NCBI GenBank assembly: GCA_001600875.1
Contig: BCLD01000007.1
Coordinates: forward strand, 499,290-563,289
Reading direction: 5' to 3'
From: Solicoccozyma terricola
Lineage: Eukaryota; Basidiomycota; Tremellomycetes; Filobasidiales; Piskurozymaceae
DNA length: 64,000 bases
Under the pieces are notes generated by a model, which saw nothing but the letters and a program-made list of their open reading frames with translations, was not told the origin of the DNA and searched no databases. Below, piece by piece: positions 21,237-32,958 of this stretch; position 1 is the stretch's first letter; every line of letters begins with the position of its first letter. A program made the position numbers and the translations under genes.

Positions 21237-23383
21237 ATGGCCCTGCAACCATCATCATCCGCCGAATCACACTCCATACTCAGCGCCCGACCGCATTTCC
21301 CCGAGGGATGGAGCTCAATGGATATATCACAGGATGAGCTATCTCTACCGAAGTGAGTAGCCCTGTGACTGCTCGTCATGCACCGATGGTCACTTGAGAG
21401 CTGAGATATTTGATTCCTCCTCACTGACCCAGTACTCTGCCAGTGGGACAATCATTCGTGTGGCACCGAAGACCACTCCACCCCTCCAAATCCGGATCAT
21501 CGTCGATCCAACAAACCGACTTCATCACCCAAGCTCACGCGCAAGAAGACCACAAGCATATTCTTGTGCCATCCCGACTCATCGATCCCTTGGATCCCTT
21601 CCCAACAAACACGGACGCTCCACTCGAAGAATGGTCTCGAGCCATCTCTTCACCAGATAGAGTCATCCTCCTCCGACAATCTTCAAATAAAATCTATTAC
21701 ACCTCCATCCTTCCGTCTGATGCTCCTTCACCTCTAGACCTAGACAAATCATTCATAGAATCGTACTTCTCCATCACCTCCAAACTCCCATCATTACCCG
21801 TTTTATATCGATCTTGGAGCAATATCGATCCACTGCTGTTCGGAAATGCCTATTCTCAAAGCAAACTTCCTCGAGGTGTAAGAGTGCTCCGACAGGATGT
21901 ATGGGAGTGTCTGATCTCGTACGTCCCTTCCTGGCAAATCTATATATTACCCGAATAAGGGTTTACTGACAAGACAATTTGGCACCCCAACAGATTCATT
22001 ACCTCATCTGCGAATAATGTACCAAGGATCACATCACTAATGCATCGATTATCCCACCACTTCTCCCCGTCCCTCCTCACCCTCGTTGATCCAACAACAT
22101 CTCGTAATCCCGACATCGAGATAATCACTTCGACAACCACCTATCATACCTTCCCTCGACCCGAACGATTCTTATCCGTTCATAGCGCCACGCACAAAGG
22201 CAAAGAACGATTCGTTGGAGTACAAGCTGATTTAGAAAATGTGCTGAGAGAGTTGGGGTTTGGTTATAGAGCTGGATTTATCATGAATACGTTGAAATGC
22301 TTGATTGATGAGAATGGTGGTGATGTGGCGGTGAGAGTGGAAAAGGGAGAGACTGATGATGAGGCTGTGAAGCGAGTTGGTGAAGCGATAGAGCGGTTTT
22401 TGATCAGTCTTAGAGAGGATGAGACGATCGTGACAAAAGTTGAGAACAAGAAAGCGAAGAAATCGACCTCAAAGGGAAACGGAAGGGAGAAGGGAAATGT
22501 GCGTCAGAAAGGAGAAGATAGATGGAGAAGAGAGTTGTTGAAATTCAAGGGTGTAGGACGGAAAGTAGCAGATTGTATTGGATTGATGAGTCTGGATCGA
22601 GTGAGTGACGGGTACCGGGTTTGACTTGACTTGCCCCAAACTCGGAACTCGTTCTCCTCCCACCGCTAACCAAGTACACGGGCAAAAAACCATCCACAGC
22701 CCAACATCGTCCCAATCGACACTCACATCCAACAAATCGCAGCACGTCACCCTTCCTTCCCTAGCCGACTTCGAAATAAATCTACCTCCAGCGAGAGCGT
22801 GTATCGAGAGGTCCAAGAGTTTCTCGCGAGGGTGTGGGGAGGGGAAGAAGATGAGGGTGAGGGTGAGGGCGAGGGCGAGGGTGGGGCCGCAAAGTGTATT
22901 GAGGAGGGTATGGGAATGGCAGGATGGGTGCAAGCTGTCATGTTTGCGGCGGATTTGAAAGGTTCGATTGCGGTTAAAGTTGAAAATCTGATCAAAGTTG
23001 AAGATTCGAGGATGGGAGTTGTTCAGGAAGATCCTATCGAGCTCGGTCGGGGAGGGATGAAGATCAAGGAGGAGGAGGATGATGATTTTACGCCTACCAC
23101 TGCGACAATCGGTGGATCGTGGACTGTCCCCGCCACACCGTGTGGAGTATCATCTGGATGGTCTGATCTGTCTCCAGCTGATACTGCGTTGTTAACGCCG
23201 ACGGAAGGACTGCGAGGATACAGGGAGCACCCAGTTAAGCCTGTGAAAGGATCGCTTTCGGGGGTCGGGAAGCTTGGGAAACGGGCAGCGGATGAGGAGG
23301 TGGTTGTGAAGCAGGAGTGCGTGTTGGAGGTAGCTACGATCGTGGACAGGGTGAAGCGGAGACGGGTGTGTGGGACGGGGTGA
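21237..23383 (+). CDS. OGG1: 8-oxoguanine DNA glycosylase/lyase, unusually long
   Basis: OGG1 removes 8-oxoguanine opposite C and nicks the abasic site in base-excision repair. Four exons (21237-21352, 21433-21918, 21994-22600, 22700-23383) sum to 631 codons. The N-terminal domain has LPVGQSFVWHR. The HhH-GPD core shows LRQDVWECLISFITSSANNV, ELGFGYRAGFI, FKGVGRKVADCIGLMSLD with the catalytic Lys in KVADC, and NIVPIDTHIQQIAARH with the catalytic Asp. Typical family members are about 330-400 aa. This one has a Lys/Glu-rich insert just before the hairpin (around 22440-22530), a Gly-Glu repeat near 22855-22885 and a 130-residue low-complexity tail. The frame is open upstream to an ATG at 20982, giving a possible hydrophobic-basic extension; a mitochondrial isoform is conceivable but unproven. 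It is divergent from the CreC-like gene. Confidence 0.9.
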
Positions 23384-23425
23384 ATTGTAAAACAGCAAGT
23401 GGTGACTAACCTATTGGATGAACAA

Positions 23426-23732
23426 CACGTGACTTTAATTCACTCGGAACATCACGTGGCCCACCTTCGCCACTGTACTTGGATGACCATCGTGAGAAGA
23501 GAGGGAAATCTGGGCTGGGTATACTCGAAACTTAGTTAGCTCAAGCCCCTGACAGTTTGGGACTCAGACGCACATCAACAGAGTGATGACTGAGGGGCCC
23601 AAACTGCAGGTGAGCCACCTGTATTCCCTTCGACGCACATCAACAGAGTGATCTGTGAACTGAGCCCAAACTGCAGTCCACGTCATTCTATTACGATTGT
23701 TAGTTTATAGCCACCACGAGAGTTATCACGTG
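23426..23732. promoter_or_regulatory. Three CACGTG palindromes upstream of the Ser-rich orphan
   Basis: Exact CACGTG hexamers occur at 23426-23431, 23453-23458 and 23727-23732, in the gap between the OGG1 stop and the start at 23856. This is the E-box core recognised by fungal bHLH factors such as Cbf1 and Pho4. Three in about 300 nt is more than expected by chance (roughly one per 4 kb). The binding factor is not known from the sequence. Confidence 0.55.
23567..23652. repeat. Imperfect tandem duplication, 65-nt period
   Basis: The 21-nt segment beginning GACGCACATCAACAGAGTGA is present at 23567-23587 and again at 23632-23652. Each copy is followed by ACTGAG...CCCAAACTGCAG (23588-23609 and 23658-23675). 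The pair sits inside the CACGTG-bearing promoter, so it duplicates a putative control element. Confidence 0.8.
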
Positions 23733-23855
23733 ACCCCACAATTTTCGCCGAACTGCGGGTTAAACCGGCTTGGGCCCTCGTTGCCCCACTTACCCCACAA
23801 ACAAAGCAAGCAGCACCCAAATCTCAACAGCCATCGCCATATCCTCCAGCACACC

Positions 23856-25287
23856 ATGTCCACAGCCGTCTCCCCATCGCCCACCACGACCTCCCTCCTC
23901 CAGCCGCCCAACCCATCGCTCTCCCAGCACCAGCCACCGGGGTCAATCCTTCTCAACCGCAATGAACCTCCAGTCATCGCAGAGAAACCCTCGTCCGGTG
24001 GCGGTCCGTCCTCCGTTCTCTCCAACATCCGATCCTCCTTCTCATGGAAGGAAGAACGAGGTAGACCGCCGCCGGCTGCTGCATTGAATGCAAATAGAGC
24101 ACGTCAACCTTCAGTCTCTTCAGTCGTTTCCACTTCATCTGTAGCTTCGTCATCTCGGTCTCAAGAGAAATCGCCGTCCCCGTGTATCAAATTCGCACCG
24201 CTGCCAACGACTGGGTTGAAGCGGACGAAGTCGATTACACTTGGTGTTGCTGCGAGATCGAGTATGTTGAGAACGCAGGGATGTGCATCTGGGGCTCTGG
24301 GAGGTCCAATAGCTCCACATGGAAAATTGGTCATGACCGATGCTCAGTGGGAGGAATATAGGAGGAAATATGAATGTCCAGAGTGAGTAATAAATGGCGC
24401 CAAGGACGCATTTTTTGTGTCCTTGCTCCAACATCTCTTCACTTACATCTTCTCCCCACCTCACTCCCCGCAGAGACAATCCACCGGAAATACACAAACT
24501 TTTATCCAACTCTACCAAAAAATTATGGAAAAAGGCTAGATCACTCTCCTCCACATCTAGTACGACATCATCATCATCTCCAGCCACCCAATCCACAGAT
24601 CTCTCATCCATTTCATCTGGAATATCGCCGTCCGATACCGACCTCCCACAAGGCGGCATCATCTCCGCCTCTACTCATGGACAACGTTCACAATCCGCAT
24701 CATCGGAACCACCAGGTGGTTTAGCAAGATATTACACTCCATCTGGTACATCATCATCGGTACCAGATCAAGCGATCATGGATTCTCCAGTGGATAAATT
24801 CGATAAATTAGGGAGTGAGATTGGTAGTATTCGCGAGGAGGATGAAGATGAGGAAGATGAGGACATGGACATGGACATGGAATCGTCGTCTCCGTCAGAC
24901 GCTACCACGGAAGAAGATGAAGAACCAGCTCCGATACCTGCGTACTTGCGATCGGATCTAAACGCAGAACGTCGTCATTTCTTACATGAACATGGTCCAG
25001 TATCTCATACCATCGATCATGATTACCAAACACCATCAAGCTCAATGTCATTACACGAACTCTCGACGAAAAGTCGGGCTTTCAATGCAGTGACAGAACA
25101 AGACGTAGATCATGAGACACTCAGACGGCAATTAAAAGGATTAAACCTTCACACTCATTCGCCGCATCTAGGCAGTAGTGAAGGCGTAGATGGTGATGAG
25201 ACTCCGAGAGGAAGGAGAAGTCCACCACCGCATGCGAATGGATTGAATTGGTCGGCTTCAGACGGTTGTAGAGATGCTCAGTACTAA
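23856..25287 (+). CDS. Unrecognised 446-aa Ser-rich protein with acidic block
   Basis: Two exons (23856-24382 and 24474-25287) join in frame to 446 aa. I do not recognise it. The first half is Ser/Pro/Gln-rich with a basic KEERGRPPPAAALN stretch and several SP sites. Around residues 150-200 there is a more conserved-looking segment, MTDAQWEEYRRKYECPEDN, which continues across the splice into IHKLLSNSTKKLWKKARS. This is probably the functional core. Residues near 24835-24930 form an acidic block with alternating Met-Asp. The C-terminal part has DLNAERRHFLHEHGPVSHT and helical stretches. No signal peptide or membrane segment is visible. The promoter carries three CACGTG motifs and a 65-nt duplication. 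It is convergent with PET127, about 160 nt between stops. Function unknown. Confidence 0.75.
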
Positions 25288-25445
25288 TTAGGGGACATTG
25301 AAGGAGGAGGGAGGAGTTTCATGTCGTATGGAATTGTACACGTTGTATATTGTATATTATCCACAGGGGAATGGTGTAGAAGTTTTTTGAATGGCTGCGG
25401 CCTTCTGCCCCATCCATTCACTTTCGTTAGTCTACCTCGACGATC

Positions 25446-28400
25446 TCATAATCTCCTTCGCACCGACACCCTTCCTGCTTGCCAGACCACCGGCTTCTTC
25501 CCTTTAACTCCCTTCATCCTCTGAGTGTACCTTGCTCCGCTTTCCTTGGCGAGACGACGAATGCCAAGGGTATAGCCACTAGCACGCCGCCATAGGATGG
25601 GTTGGACGGCGGTGTAGTCATTTGCATGTGGTGGGAGAACACCTTCAGGCAAGGCCGACTGAACCGTTGGTCCCTTGGCGCCGCTGTCAGAGTCAGACGC
25701 CTTTGCTACACCTTCAGCCTGCGAGACAAGCGCTTCCATTCGCTTCTTTCTCGCTTTTTCCATGTCCGCAGCGGTCTTGTCGGACGGTAACGATAGGGTC
25801 GACATGGCGACATGCCGTTTGCGCGCGAGTTCCATACCCTTGCGGGCTTTGGCGATGGCGGTAGGATCCAATCCAGATCGAGTGATGGTATAATCGATCG
25901 TCCCTATAATGAACAGCGCATACGTGAGTCTTTAGACCTCTGACCGACTCGTGAGCAGGCTCACATTCCACATTCTCAGGACCTCCTGGCACAGTCTCAA
26001 ACGCCACCGGCCCATCAATCACCGTCCCATTCAACTTGCTTTGCACCTCCAGCTTGAATGCCACAACCGGCTTCTCGCCGATATCCTCCTCGCCCTGACG
26101 AGCACCAACGAGCTGCTGCAGCTCGGCTGGATTCAGCGGAGACTCTGGCTCCGCAAATGCTGTAATATTAGAGCGCCCCTTCTCGATTATAAGACGACAT
26201 GTCTGCGCAATACTCGCATCAGCATAGTTCCAAGTGAATTAGATGGAAGGGATTGCCTACCTTGCCAGGGAAAACCTTGATGACCTCCTCAAGGATCTTT
26301 TCCAACAAAAATACAGAAAGCTGGAAAGCTCGGGCACCCATCTGCGACGTTCCATGCAGTCGTTTATCCATCTCGGAACTGGTATGGGAACCCCGCGTCA
26401 GTTGCCATCCTATCCAGCGAATAGCAATGCAATCTCACAGAGGGATGTATTGGAAGCCAAAGATCCGCTTCGTGTTATGGTAAGCCACGAAGATGCCGTC
26501 CATACCTCCGATGCGAACTTGAAGACTGCGAGTACATCATCATACATCAACAAACAGTGCGGACTCTAGGCTGTAAACGGATCATGAGCTGACCTGTATT
26601 TTAGGAACGCCGATCGAATCATGTCGTAGTATCTGTGAGATGCAGTGGTCAACGTGAGGTGGATGTCAATGCAGCAAATTCGCTATCAACTCACTCCTTT
26701 TCAAACGACTCCATCACACCTGCCACCTTGTTGATGTCGTACGCACTATTCTCCTGTAGATGAGAAGTCACATACATGAGCCGCAGATCATTGAACCCTT
26801 GCCGTTTGGACATACTTCATAATTCGCCCTGTCTTGCCGTATAGGCATAGCAGCCCGAGTCTTGATGTCAAACGTACCAGAGCCGGGTAAACGAGAGTCT
26901 CGACAATCAAGTTGTGATCGCATAAGCAAGCTTTGGCCCTGTTTAATTATCGCAGCAAGATGAGTAGGTTGCAAATTTGAAATTTCCCCGATCTCTCACC
27001 TTGCAATACCTGTAAGCTTCTCGAGCATTGCGTTCCTCGTCCGAAATTGCACTAGCTGGCGTCCGACGAAGATATTTGCGAAGATCCGTTGGTTTGGTAG
27101 TAATGACCTTTTCAAGAATGCGTCCCTGGATGTACATCTTCCAATCAGGGAATGACATCCGCGGGACTAAATAAGAACAAACTCACAATGTCAGACAAGA
27201 TGTTCTCATCTGTATCCCAAGTTTTGTCATTGTCAATGGCATATCTACCCTTTGGCATTGCCCTGATCACAAGCGCCGCGGGGAGTCTCGCTCCGGCGGT
27301 AAAAGTCGTGCTGACAGAGCTGGGAGAGAGCTGGTGGAAATGCATCAGCGAGAAGAAATTTTCGCAGCATGCGGTAAGAAACGAACCTCTTTCTCGAACG
27401 TCTGGCTTAGACTAGAAGCGTCTACGCCACGGTCGCCACTGATCAGGAAGTAGATCTGGCTCAGCGCGACGGTCAGAGTAGATGTAGAACCATAGAAGGT
27501 AAGGCCGCGCTTCTCCGCGATATTCAATAGATCCTGCAAAAAGGTGTGAGGGGGTTAATGGAAAGGACGTCCCAGCAAATCTCATGTCACTGACTTCATC
27601 TCGAGATGCGGTGATATACGGCGGCAGTCGGTCAAAAGCAAACTCCTCAGCAGTGGGAATACTTTCCAGCCGAGGATCGAATGTGTAGACATTGGAATGG
27701 GGATCACGGAGGAAGTGTACAGTGGGACTGTGAAAGGCGAGAGTTGTTCCTAAATATTCGCGTTGTTGACAAAATGCGATACGTTGCTCACTTGAATAAA
27801 ACGCGATCCAGTCCATGCATTAGACTTGCAACCTTAACCATCCGCGGTGGTGGTACTCCTGAATATCATACGAGATATATGAGCTTGGTGGAAGGATGGA
27901 AAGCGCACTTCGCAGCTTACCTTGTACGATCGCTTGTGTTGCGCTCACTTCACCAGACACTATAATATCGACATCCGTGGGCTCGCGTGTGTCAGGCGTT
28001 CGAACTGCTTGCACGTCACTGCTCGCTGTCGCTGTAGATGGTATGGAATCGTCGAGAGGCGATAGCAAGATATTGACGTCTTGTGAGATAAGGCCGGGAC
28101 GAAAAGCAGGTCAGGAGAGATTCAACTGCGGCAAAACACCCAACCAATAGGCTCACCTTCAATGTGCTGGACGGGGTCCACGGACGGCGAGGGGGGAGAG
28201 GCCATCTCAATTCTGCCTTGTGGCAAACCCCACGAGTCATGGACTTCTTCTTTTTGACTCATAGGAGTTGTTGGGCCATCGGTTTCGGGTAGCTGTTCGA
28301 CGAGCATGTCCGAGGTGGCCGCTTCACATGAAGGAATAACGGTAGTCCCAGCCGTCTCCATGTCGATGCTGGGGGGTGTTTGAAGGTTTGCGATTGGGAC

Positions 28401-29741
28401 GGTATCTGGGGAGACCAATGTTTTCGGAAGGGGCGAAGGCTTGGATGAATTAACCTTTCCAGCCTTCCTTAACTGCCGAAGGACAGTCAACTGCAGGCGC
28501 AGGACCTGGTACAAAGTATCGAGTTTGTTTGTAGCGATCTTATGGGTCGAGTCCGATCCTCGATTACGACCCAGAAGGTTGAGCCACGCCGTGGGCGATA
28601 AAACCTGATCATCTGAGATCGTCTGAGGTGACACCAAGCTTACTGCGCGCATATCGGCGCAGCCCATGCGAATCATCTCCTCTAAGATGATTTCTTGGAT
28701 CCTGGCACTTGGGGTCGAGAGTCGATAGCTGTCCAAAGCCTTGGCCTGCGCTGTGTTGTAAGCCGCATTGCGGCGCTTCCCAGCCCTTCCCCCTGTGATA
28801 GTTGCGGAGAATATTTTATATCGATACCAGACTCGTATACCAATCAGACGGGCGAGAGCACTGCTTGTGGGGGGATCTCCATTGACGATGGACCCGTTGG
28901 CAGGATGATACTTTTCGACTTGGGACCAGAACGGAGTAATGAGGGTGGCCTTGAACTTGTCTAGGTTGTCTACGGCCGCCAGACCTGGATCGACGGGATT
29001 GGTAGTTCCTTCTTTGGTGCCAATGTCATCATCAGCTTCAATCGACATTTGAGCCACCTCCTGTTTGGCTGCCAGCTCTTGGTTGGTCGCCGTTTCGGTT
29101 GCTACCTTATTATCTGCTGCCCGTGGCGACAGGGTCGTGGCCAGGCCTTCTGATGATGAAATCTCGTCTGCATTTGTTTGTGGTTGCGGAACCCCAGTCG
29201 GCAACTGTCTCATCTCCAAGATCTTTCCCCGCAAGGTTTCCATGATGTACTTTTTCATCACGGCGCCTTCATCTTCTTCCTGCTGACCTCTCTGACGAAC
29301 GGTTTCCAGAACCCGAGTAAGAGGCTGATAGGTCGTCCGTACTTTCTCTGGAGCTTTTCCATCTTTCTTCATGGCTCTCCGCTTCGCGCGGTTCGAAGTT
29401 GTCGGTATTGTCAGGGGTGGTGGTAGATTCACCTTGGGCGCTATGTCTGCCCAGCTCTGAGCCGGTTTCTTGATAGGTGGATCTGGTCCGCGCCATGACT
29501 GGTCGACGAGATGCGGCTTGAGGATCGAGGGATTCCAGATGGACCTAATACGGGTCAGGAGAGGTGGTGTAGTAGGCACTGGCCGCGACTCTGCTGTGGC
29601 TGTTGAAGATGACCTGGAGCTGTCATCGGTGTATCGCCGACGTTGGAAGCTAGACACGCCATCTTGAAGTCGCAAAATAGGGTAGACGATTCGCCGTGAA
29701 GGTCCAGCGGGGATACAAACAGCACAGCGATGCTGTGACAT
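25446..29741 (-). CDS. PET127: Mitochondrial RNA-processing protein Pet127
   Basis: Pet127 is a mitochondrial inner-membrane-associated protein needed for mRNA 5'-end processing and stability in yeast. The family domain is clear and spread over about a dozen short exons: PPPRMVKVASLMHGLDRVLF, PTVHFLRDPHSNVYTFDPRL, FDRLPPYITASRDE, GLTFYGSTSTLTVALSQIYF, MPKGRYAIDNDKTWD, MRSQLDCRDSRLPGSGTFDI, EYYDMIRSAFLKY, GGMDGIFVAYHNTKRIFGFQ and a C-terminal LIIEKGRSNITAF. The 5' exon (29741-28157) encodes about 530 polar residues starting with a basic, hydroxylated leader (RRIVYPILRLQDGVSSFQRR) fitting a mitochondrial presequence. Total length is about 1,050-1,100 aa, longer than yeast Pet127. The start is either Met at 29741 or in-frame Met at 29831. 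Two splice acceptors were chosen because they restore family residues (LFNPTVHF; EKELSPSS). The gene is divergent from SCOC. Confidence 0.88.
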
Positions 29742-29923
29742 GCTAACGATGGAGTGGACTGCGAGGTGACCTCCATCATGCAAATGTTGCACAAGAGCAA
29801 TCGATCGGTGCCATCGCCGAAATATTTCCATCGGGGCACCGCGGAATTCTCAGACATTCACGCGATGTATGGTCCTGTCCTGCTATGGATCCTTATCCCC
29901 ACACACCTCGTACACACCTCGCA

Positions 29924-30423
29924 ATGTCGTCGCTTACACGGCGAGCGGATGATGTCGCCGACTCCAATGCTGCATGGGAGAGTAGTGCAAGTCCATCGAC
30001 CGAGTCACCGAAGGATGTCATCAAGGACGCGCTGAAAAAGGAGGAGCAGATCCGGTAAGTGTGCTCTGCATTGGTGGTGAGAGTGTGTGGACTGATCCTC
30101 ATATGTACATGCGATGGTATAGGGATATCGTCAGCCTACAGGAAAGCTTGAGAGGTATGTTCACTCCCTCTGTTGTAATATTATTTCTTCTGATATCAAC
30201 TGCGCACTCCAGGCCTCATCGCACGTATCACCGAAACGGAAGGGTCAACACAGAAACTACAAACAGAGAATGAAATGTTGAAGTTGTATGTGGAGAACTT
30301 GTGAGTACCAATGAAAGGTGGAGATCTCGATGCGGCTGACAAGATGGGTGTGGTCGTCGATGTAGAACGAAGAGCAGCGCGATGGGAGGTGGAACAGCGA
30401 TAGGAGTTCATCAGCGTCGATGA
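29924..30423 (+). CDS. Short coiled-coil protein (SCOC/UNC-69 family)
   Basis: Four exons (29924-30054, 30123-30154, 30213-30300, 30366-30423) sum to 103 codons. After a 30-residue polar start comes a single coiled coil: KDALKKEEQIRDIVSLQESL and LIARITETEGSTQKLQTENE, ending MLKLYVENLTKSS. The spacing of Leu, the 'L.ARI......L..EN..L..Y.ENL' core and the total size match SCOC, a Golgi/trans-Golgi Arl-binding coiled-coil protein linked to trafficking and autophagy. The fungal role is not established from sequence. The third intron leaves phase 2 and the last exon encodes the short Gly/Ala tail. It is divergent from PET127 with about 180 nt between starts and convergent with RNH1. Confidence 0.8.
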
Positions 30424-30597
30424 AGCGCTGGACAATTGAAGGAGCATTCGAATTGGGCGTGGAAGCCACGTCGCATTATAAATTTTGTCTGTATGTACAG
30501 CGCATAGCATGTGTGTCGTAAAATGTCGTTACCTTGTCGCGTTGAACTACTGTGACGATCAGCGTCAAGTCCATCACCCAAACCCGCTATCAGCACA

Positions 30598-32178
30598 TCA
30601 GAACGCTTGTGTACGATCTAGTTCCTGCAGTTCCGTCTCGTCAAGCAGCCACGCCGGGTCAATCTGGGCATTCCCAAGTATTAGCATCTTCAGTCTCGTC
30701 GCTCGGCCCAGCACATCAAAACACTTACCTCAACCTCAACATCGACCGTTTCCTCTGGCTTTGATGGCTTTCCGTTCCGTCTCTTGTACTCTGCAGCCTC
30801 ATGCTCAGCATCCGACATTGTCAACCAATTCGTACGTTCCATAACACGAGGTAGTGACGATCCAATATTTGCCAGTCGCTGTTTCACTCATTCAATCAGT
30901 GTTTGATTGATCATACCAAAAGTTTAACACGCTCACATCAGCTTCCTCGTTGCCTTCAACTCCGACATGTCCTCGGACATGCTTGAATCTAATACGTCCG
31001 TTTCCTTCGACTCCTCTGCCATGTCGATTTAGGAGAGCTATTAGATGAACTATCATATCTTTGTTTTTGACGGGTTCACCAGTCGAGGTTCGAAAATCGT
31101 TGCGTAGCCAGGACGGAAGGTAGATGGTGAGGCCTGGACGAAATATGAGTCGGGGATTGACGAGATCAGCGAACCATGGTCGTGAACTCACACGAGATGC
31201 TATACTTTGAGTCTGTCCGGATCTCCAACGGTTGGTCTGGAAAGGGATTGGTCTCGATGGCACGGATGATGGCCTGTCATTAAACAATGGGATTCAGCGG
31301 GGTCGTCCTGGCTCCTAAACCAATTCAACCCTCACCAGCAATTCTGCTCGATTGTTCGTTTGCAGAGGACCGGGTAACGCCTCCGCCAGGTTCCTATGCG
31401 AACCTATTAGCCAATCCAACCGGTGCTTTCCACGCACTTTGTCAACTCACCTCTCAACGGCCTTGCCCGTCTTTCCCCAGAATACACCCAATCCTCCTAC
31501 GCTCCCCTTCTTGCCATTCCCGACTGCTGAACCATCCGTCCACACTACGATATGCGAGTCCGGAGTTATCGTATAGCCAGACGATTGTGCGGAGGATGCC
31601 GTAGGGGAAATGTTGACTGACGATCCGGTGGTCGTCGTAGGAACGGTCATATCCTCGATCGCCGAGCGAGACGTTTTGGAGTGAGCTCCAGATCCACCGA
31701 TGTATTCTTCGGCTGCTACACGTGTGGGGAACTTCTTGAATGCGGCTCTTGGAGGTTGAAAGTTATCAGCTGAGCAAATTGCTGTAGAATACGGCGGATG
31801 CTCACTTTGGATAACCTTTGACTTGCGCTTGACATTCATCCCTGCTCGAACATCAGCTGGAGATCGTTTGTCCAAGAGAGCTCATCTAACACTCACCACG
31901 TCATATAGATTCCTGGAGTCTTTCCATTCTTGACGGCATAGTAGCCTGACTTGACCTTGGGCCTGTATCACACATAAGCCGACTTTCCTACCGAACAACA
32001 TGCTCACTCACATCTTGGAGGGTCTTGGAATAAGTAGTCGTCGCCAGTCAAATTTCGGATCTGACGTGAGTACAAAGACGCGCAGTGGAAGAGACGAAGG
32101 TGGGAGTGGTATGCGTGTCCGAAAGAGAGTCGGGAGAGTAGACAGTTGTCGGATGAAGGTGCGGAGAGGTGGTGGCAT
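30598..32178 (-). CDS. RNH1: Ribonuclease H1 with hybrid-binding domain and mitochondrial leader
   Basis: RNase H1 cuts RNA in RNA:DNA hybrids in nucleus and mitochondria. The hybrid-binding domain reads KVKSGYYAVKNGKTPGIYMT, then WDECQAQVKGYPKAAFKKFP ending TRVAAEEYIGG. After a Ser/Thr linker the catalytic domain shows VVWTDGSAVGNGKKGSVGGL (first Asp), LPGPLQTNNRAELLAIIRAI (Glu), LEIRTDSKYS (Asp), LPSWLRNDFRTSTGEPVKNK, and KHVRGHVGVEGNEEADRLAN (last Asp), so the DEDD site is complete. About ten exons; a C-terminal extension (ERTNWLTMSDAEHEAAEY and on) follows the domain. The first exon (32178-32012) starts MPPPLRTFIRQLSTLPTLFR, a textbook presequence. The next in-frame ATG, just before PKVKSGYY, is split by the first intron (A and T at 32013-32012, G at 31962). 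It would give the leaderless nuclear form. Confidence 0.93.
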
Positions 32179-32296
32179 GAAGACGAGCGAGTGAAGCACT
32201 ATAGTAGTTTGGATTTCGCGTACCGAAGATGATCCAACTCGTGCTATTACGTCAGCATCTCTGTGACACATCGGGTTTGGAACAGGGCAAAAAGGA

Positions 32297-32392
32297 GGCG
32301 CAGTCAGGGAATCGAACCCTGGACCACCTGTACACTCGAAAAGCTATTGAGAACAACCCAAAACAGGTATCGTACCACTAGACCAACCGCGC
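32297..32392 (-). tRNA. tRNA-Pro(UGG) with intron, copy 1
   Basis: On the minus strand a cloverleaf starts GCGCGGT and closes with ACTGCGC plus a C discriminator. The D-arm is TGGTCTAGTGGTACGATA, the anticodon stem CCTGT/ACAGG encloses TT-TGG-G (anticodon UGG, Pro), and the T-arm is CAGGG-TTCGATT-CCCTG. An intron of about 24-26 nt sits directly 3' of the anticodon. A T-run lies just downstream on the minus strand, a usual Pol III stop. Confidence 0.9.
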
Positions 32393-32863
32393 CAACTTGT
32401 TCAATGAACCCGCCTACTTGACCCCAGACACAAGCTCATTATGTCCCAAGGAAACTATTTTGCAGTATGACGTGTCCGCACAATTGCTGATATTCGCCAC
32501 CTTTTACGACTCGATATTGATACCATCGGCATAGTACTACTGCACACTTAGCCTTCGCCTAAATCATTGGTGGCGAAAGTGGTGAGCTTCCAGTGGACTT
32601 CCTGCGATCTCTGAGAGTTTGAATCTTCCATGCTGAGATAGCTTGTATATATTTGCAGCATTGGTAATTACAAAACGTCACCATCTAGAGCCGAGGCGCC
32701 TTGGAGCGATGGGTGATTTGCATAAGATAGTAATATTTGTGACAGAACGAAGAGACGGGAATACCAGGCAGTCGATCAAGTTCCCGAAGAAAAAATGATT
32801 TTAATTCGAGAGGGAAGGGGATTGCGGTGCCCCTGGGCCAGTTCCTACGAAAAACAAAAAGGA
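32393..32863. other. Spacer between the two tRNA-Pro copies
   Basis: About 470 nt without a credible open frame. It is AT-richer than the flanking genes. I see nothing else in it. Confidence 0.5.
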
Positions 32864-32958
32864 GGCGCAGTCAGGGAATCGAACCCTGGACCACCTGTAC
32901 ACTCGTAAGCTATTGAGAACAACCCAAAACAGGTATCGTACCACTAGACCAACCGCGC
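32864..32958 (-). tRNA. tRNA-Pro(UGG) with intron, copy 2
   Basis: This is a second copy of the same gene, about 570 nt away in the same orientation. All mature-tRNA positions I compared agree with copy 1. The intron differs by a small change: GCTTTTCGAG in copy 1 against GCTTACGAG here, read on the minus strand. A downstream T-rich stretch (CCTTTTTGTTTTTC) serves as a likely terminator. Confidence 0.9.
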
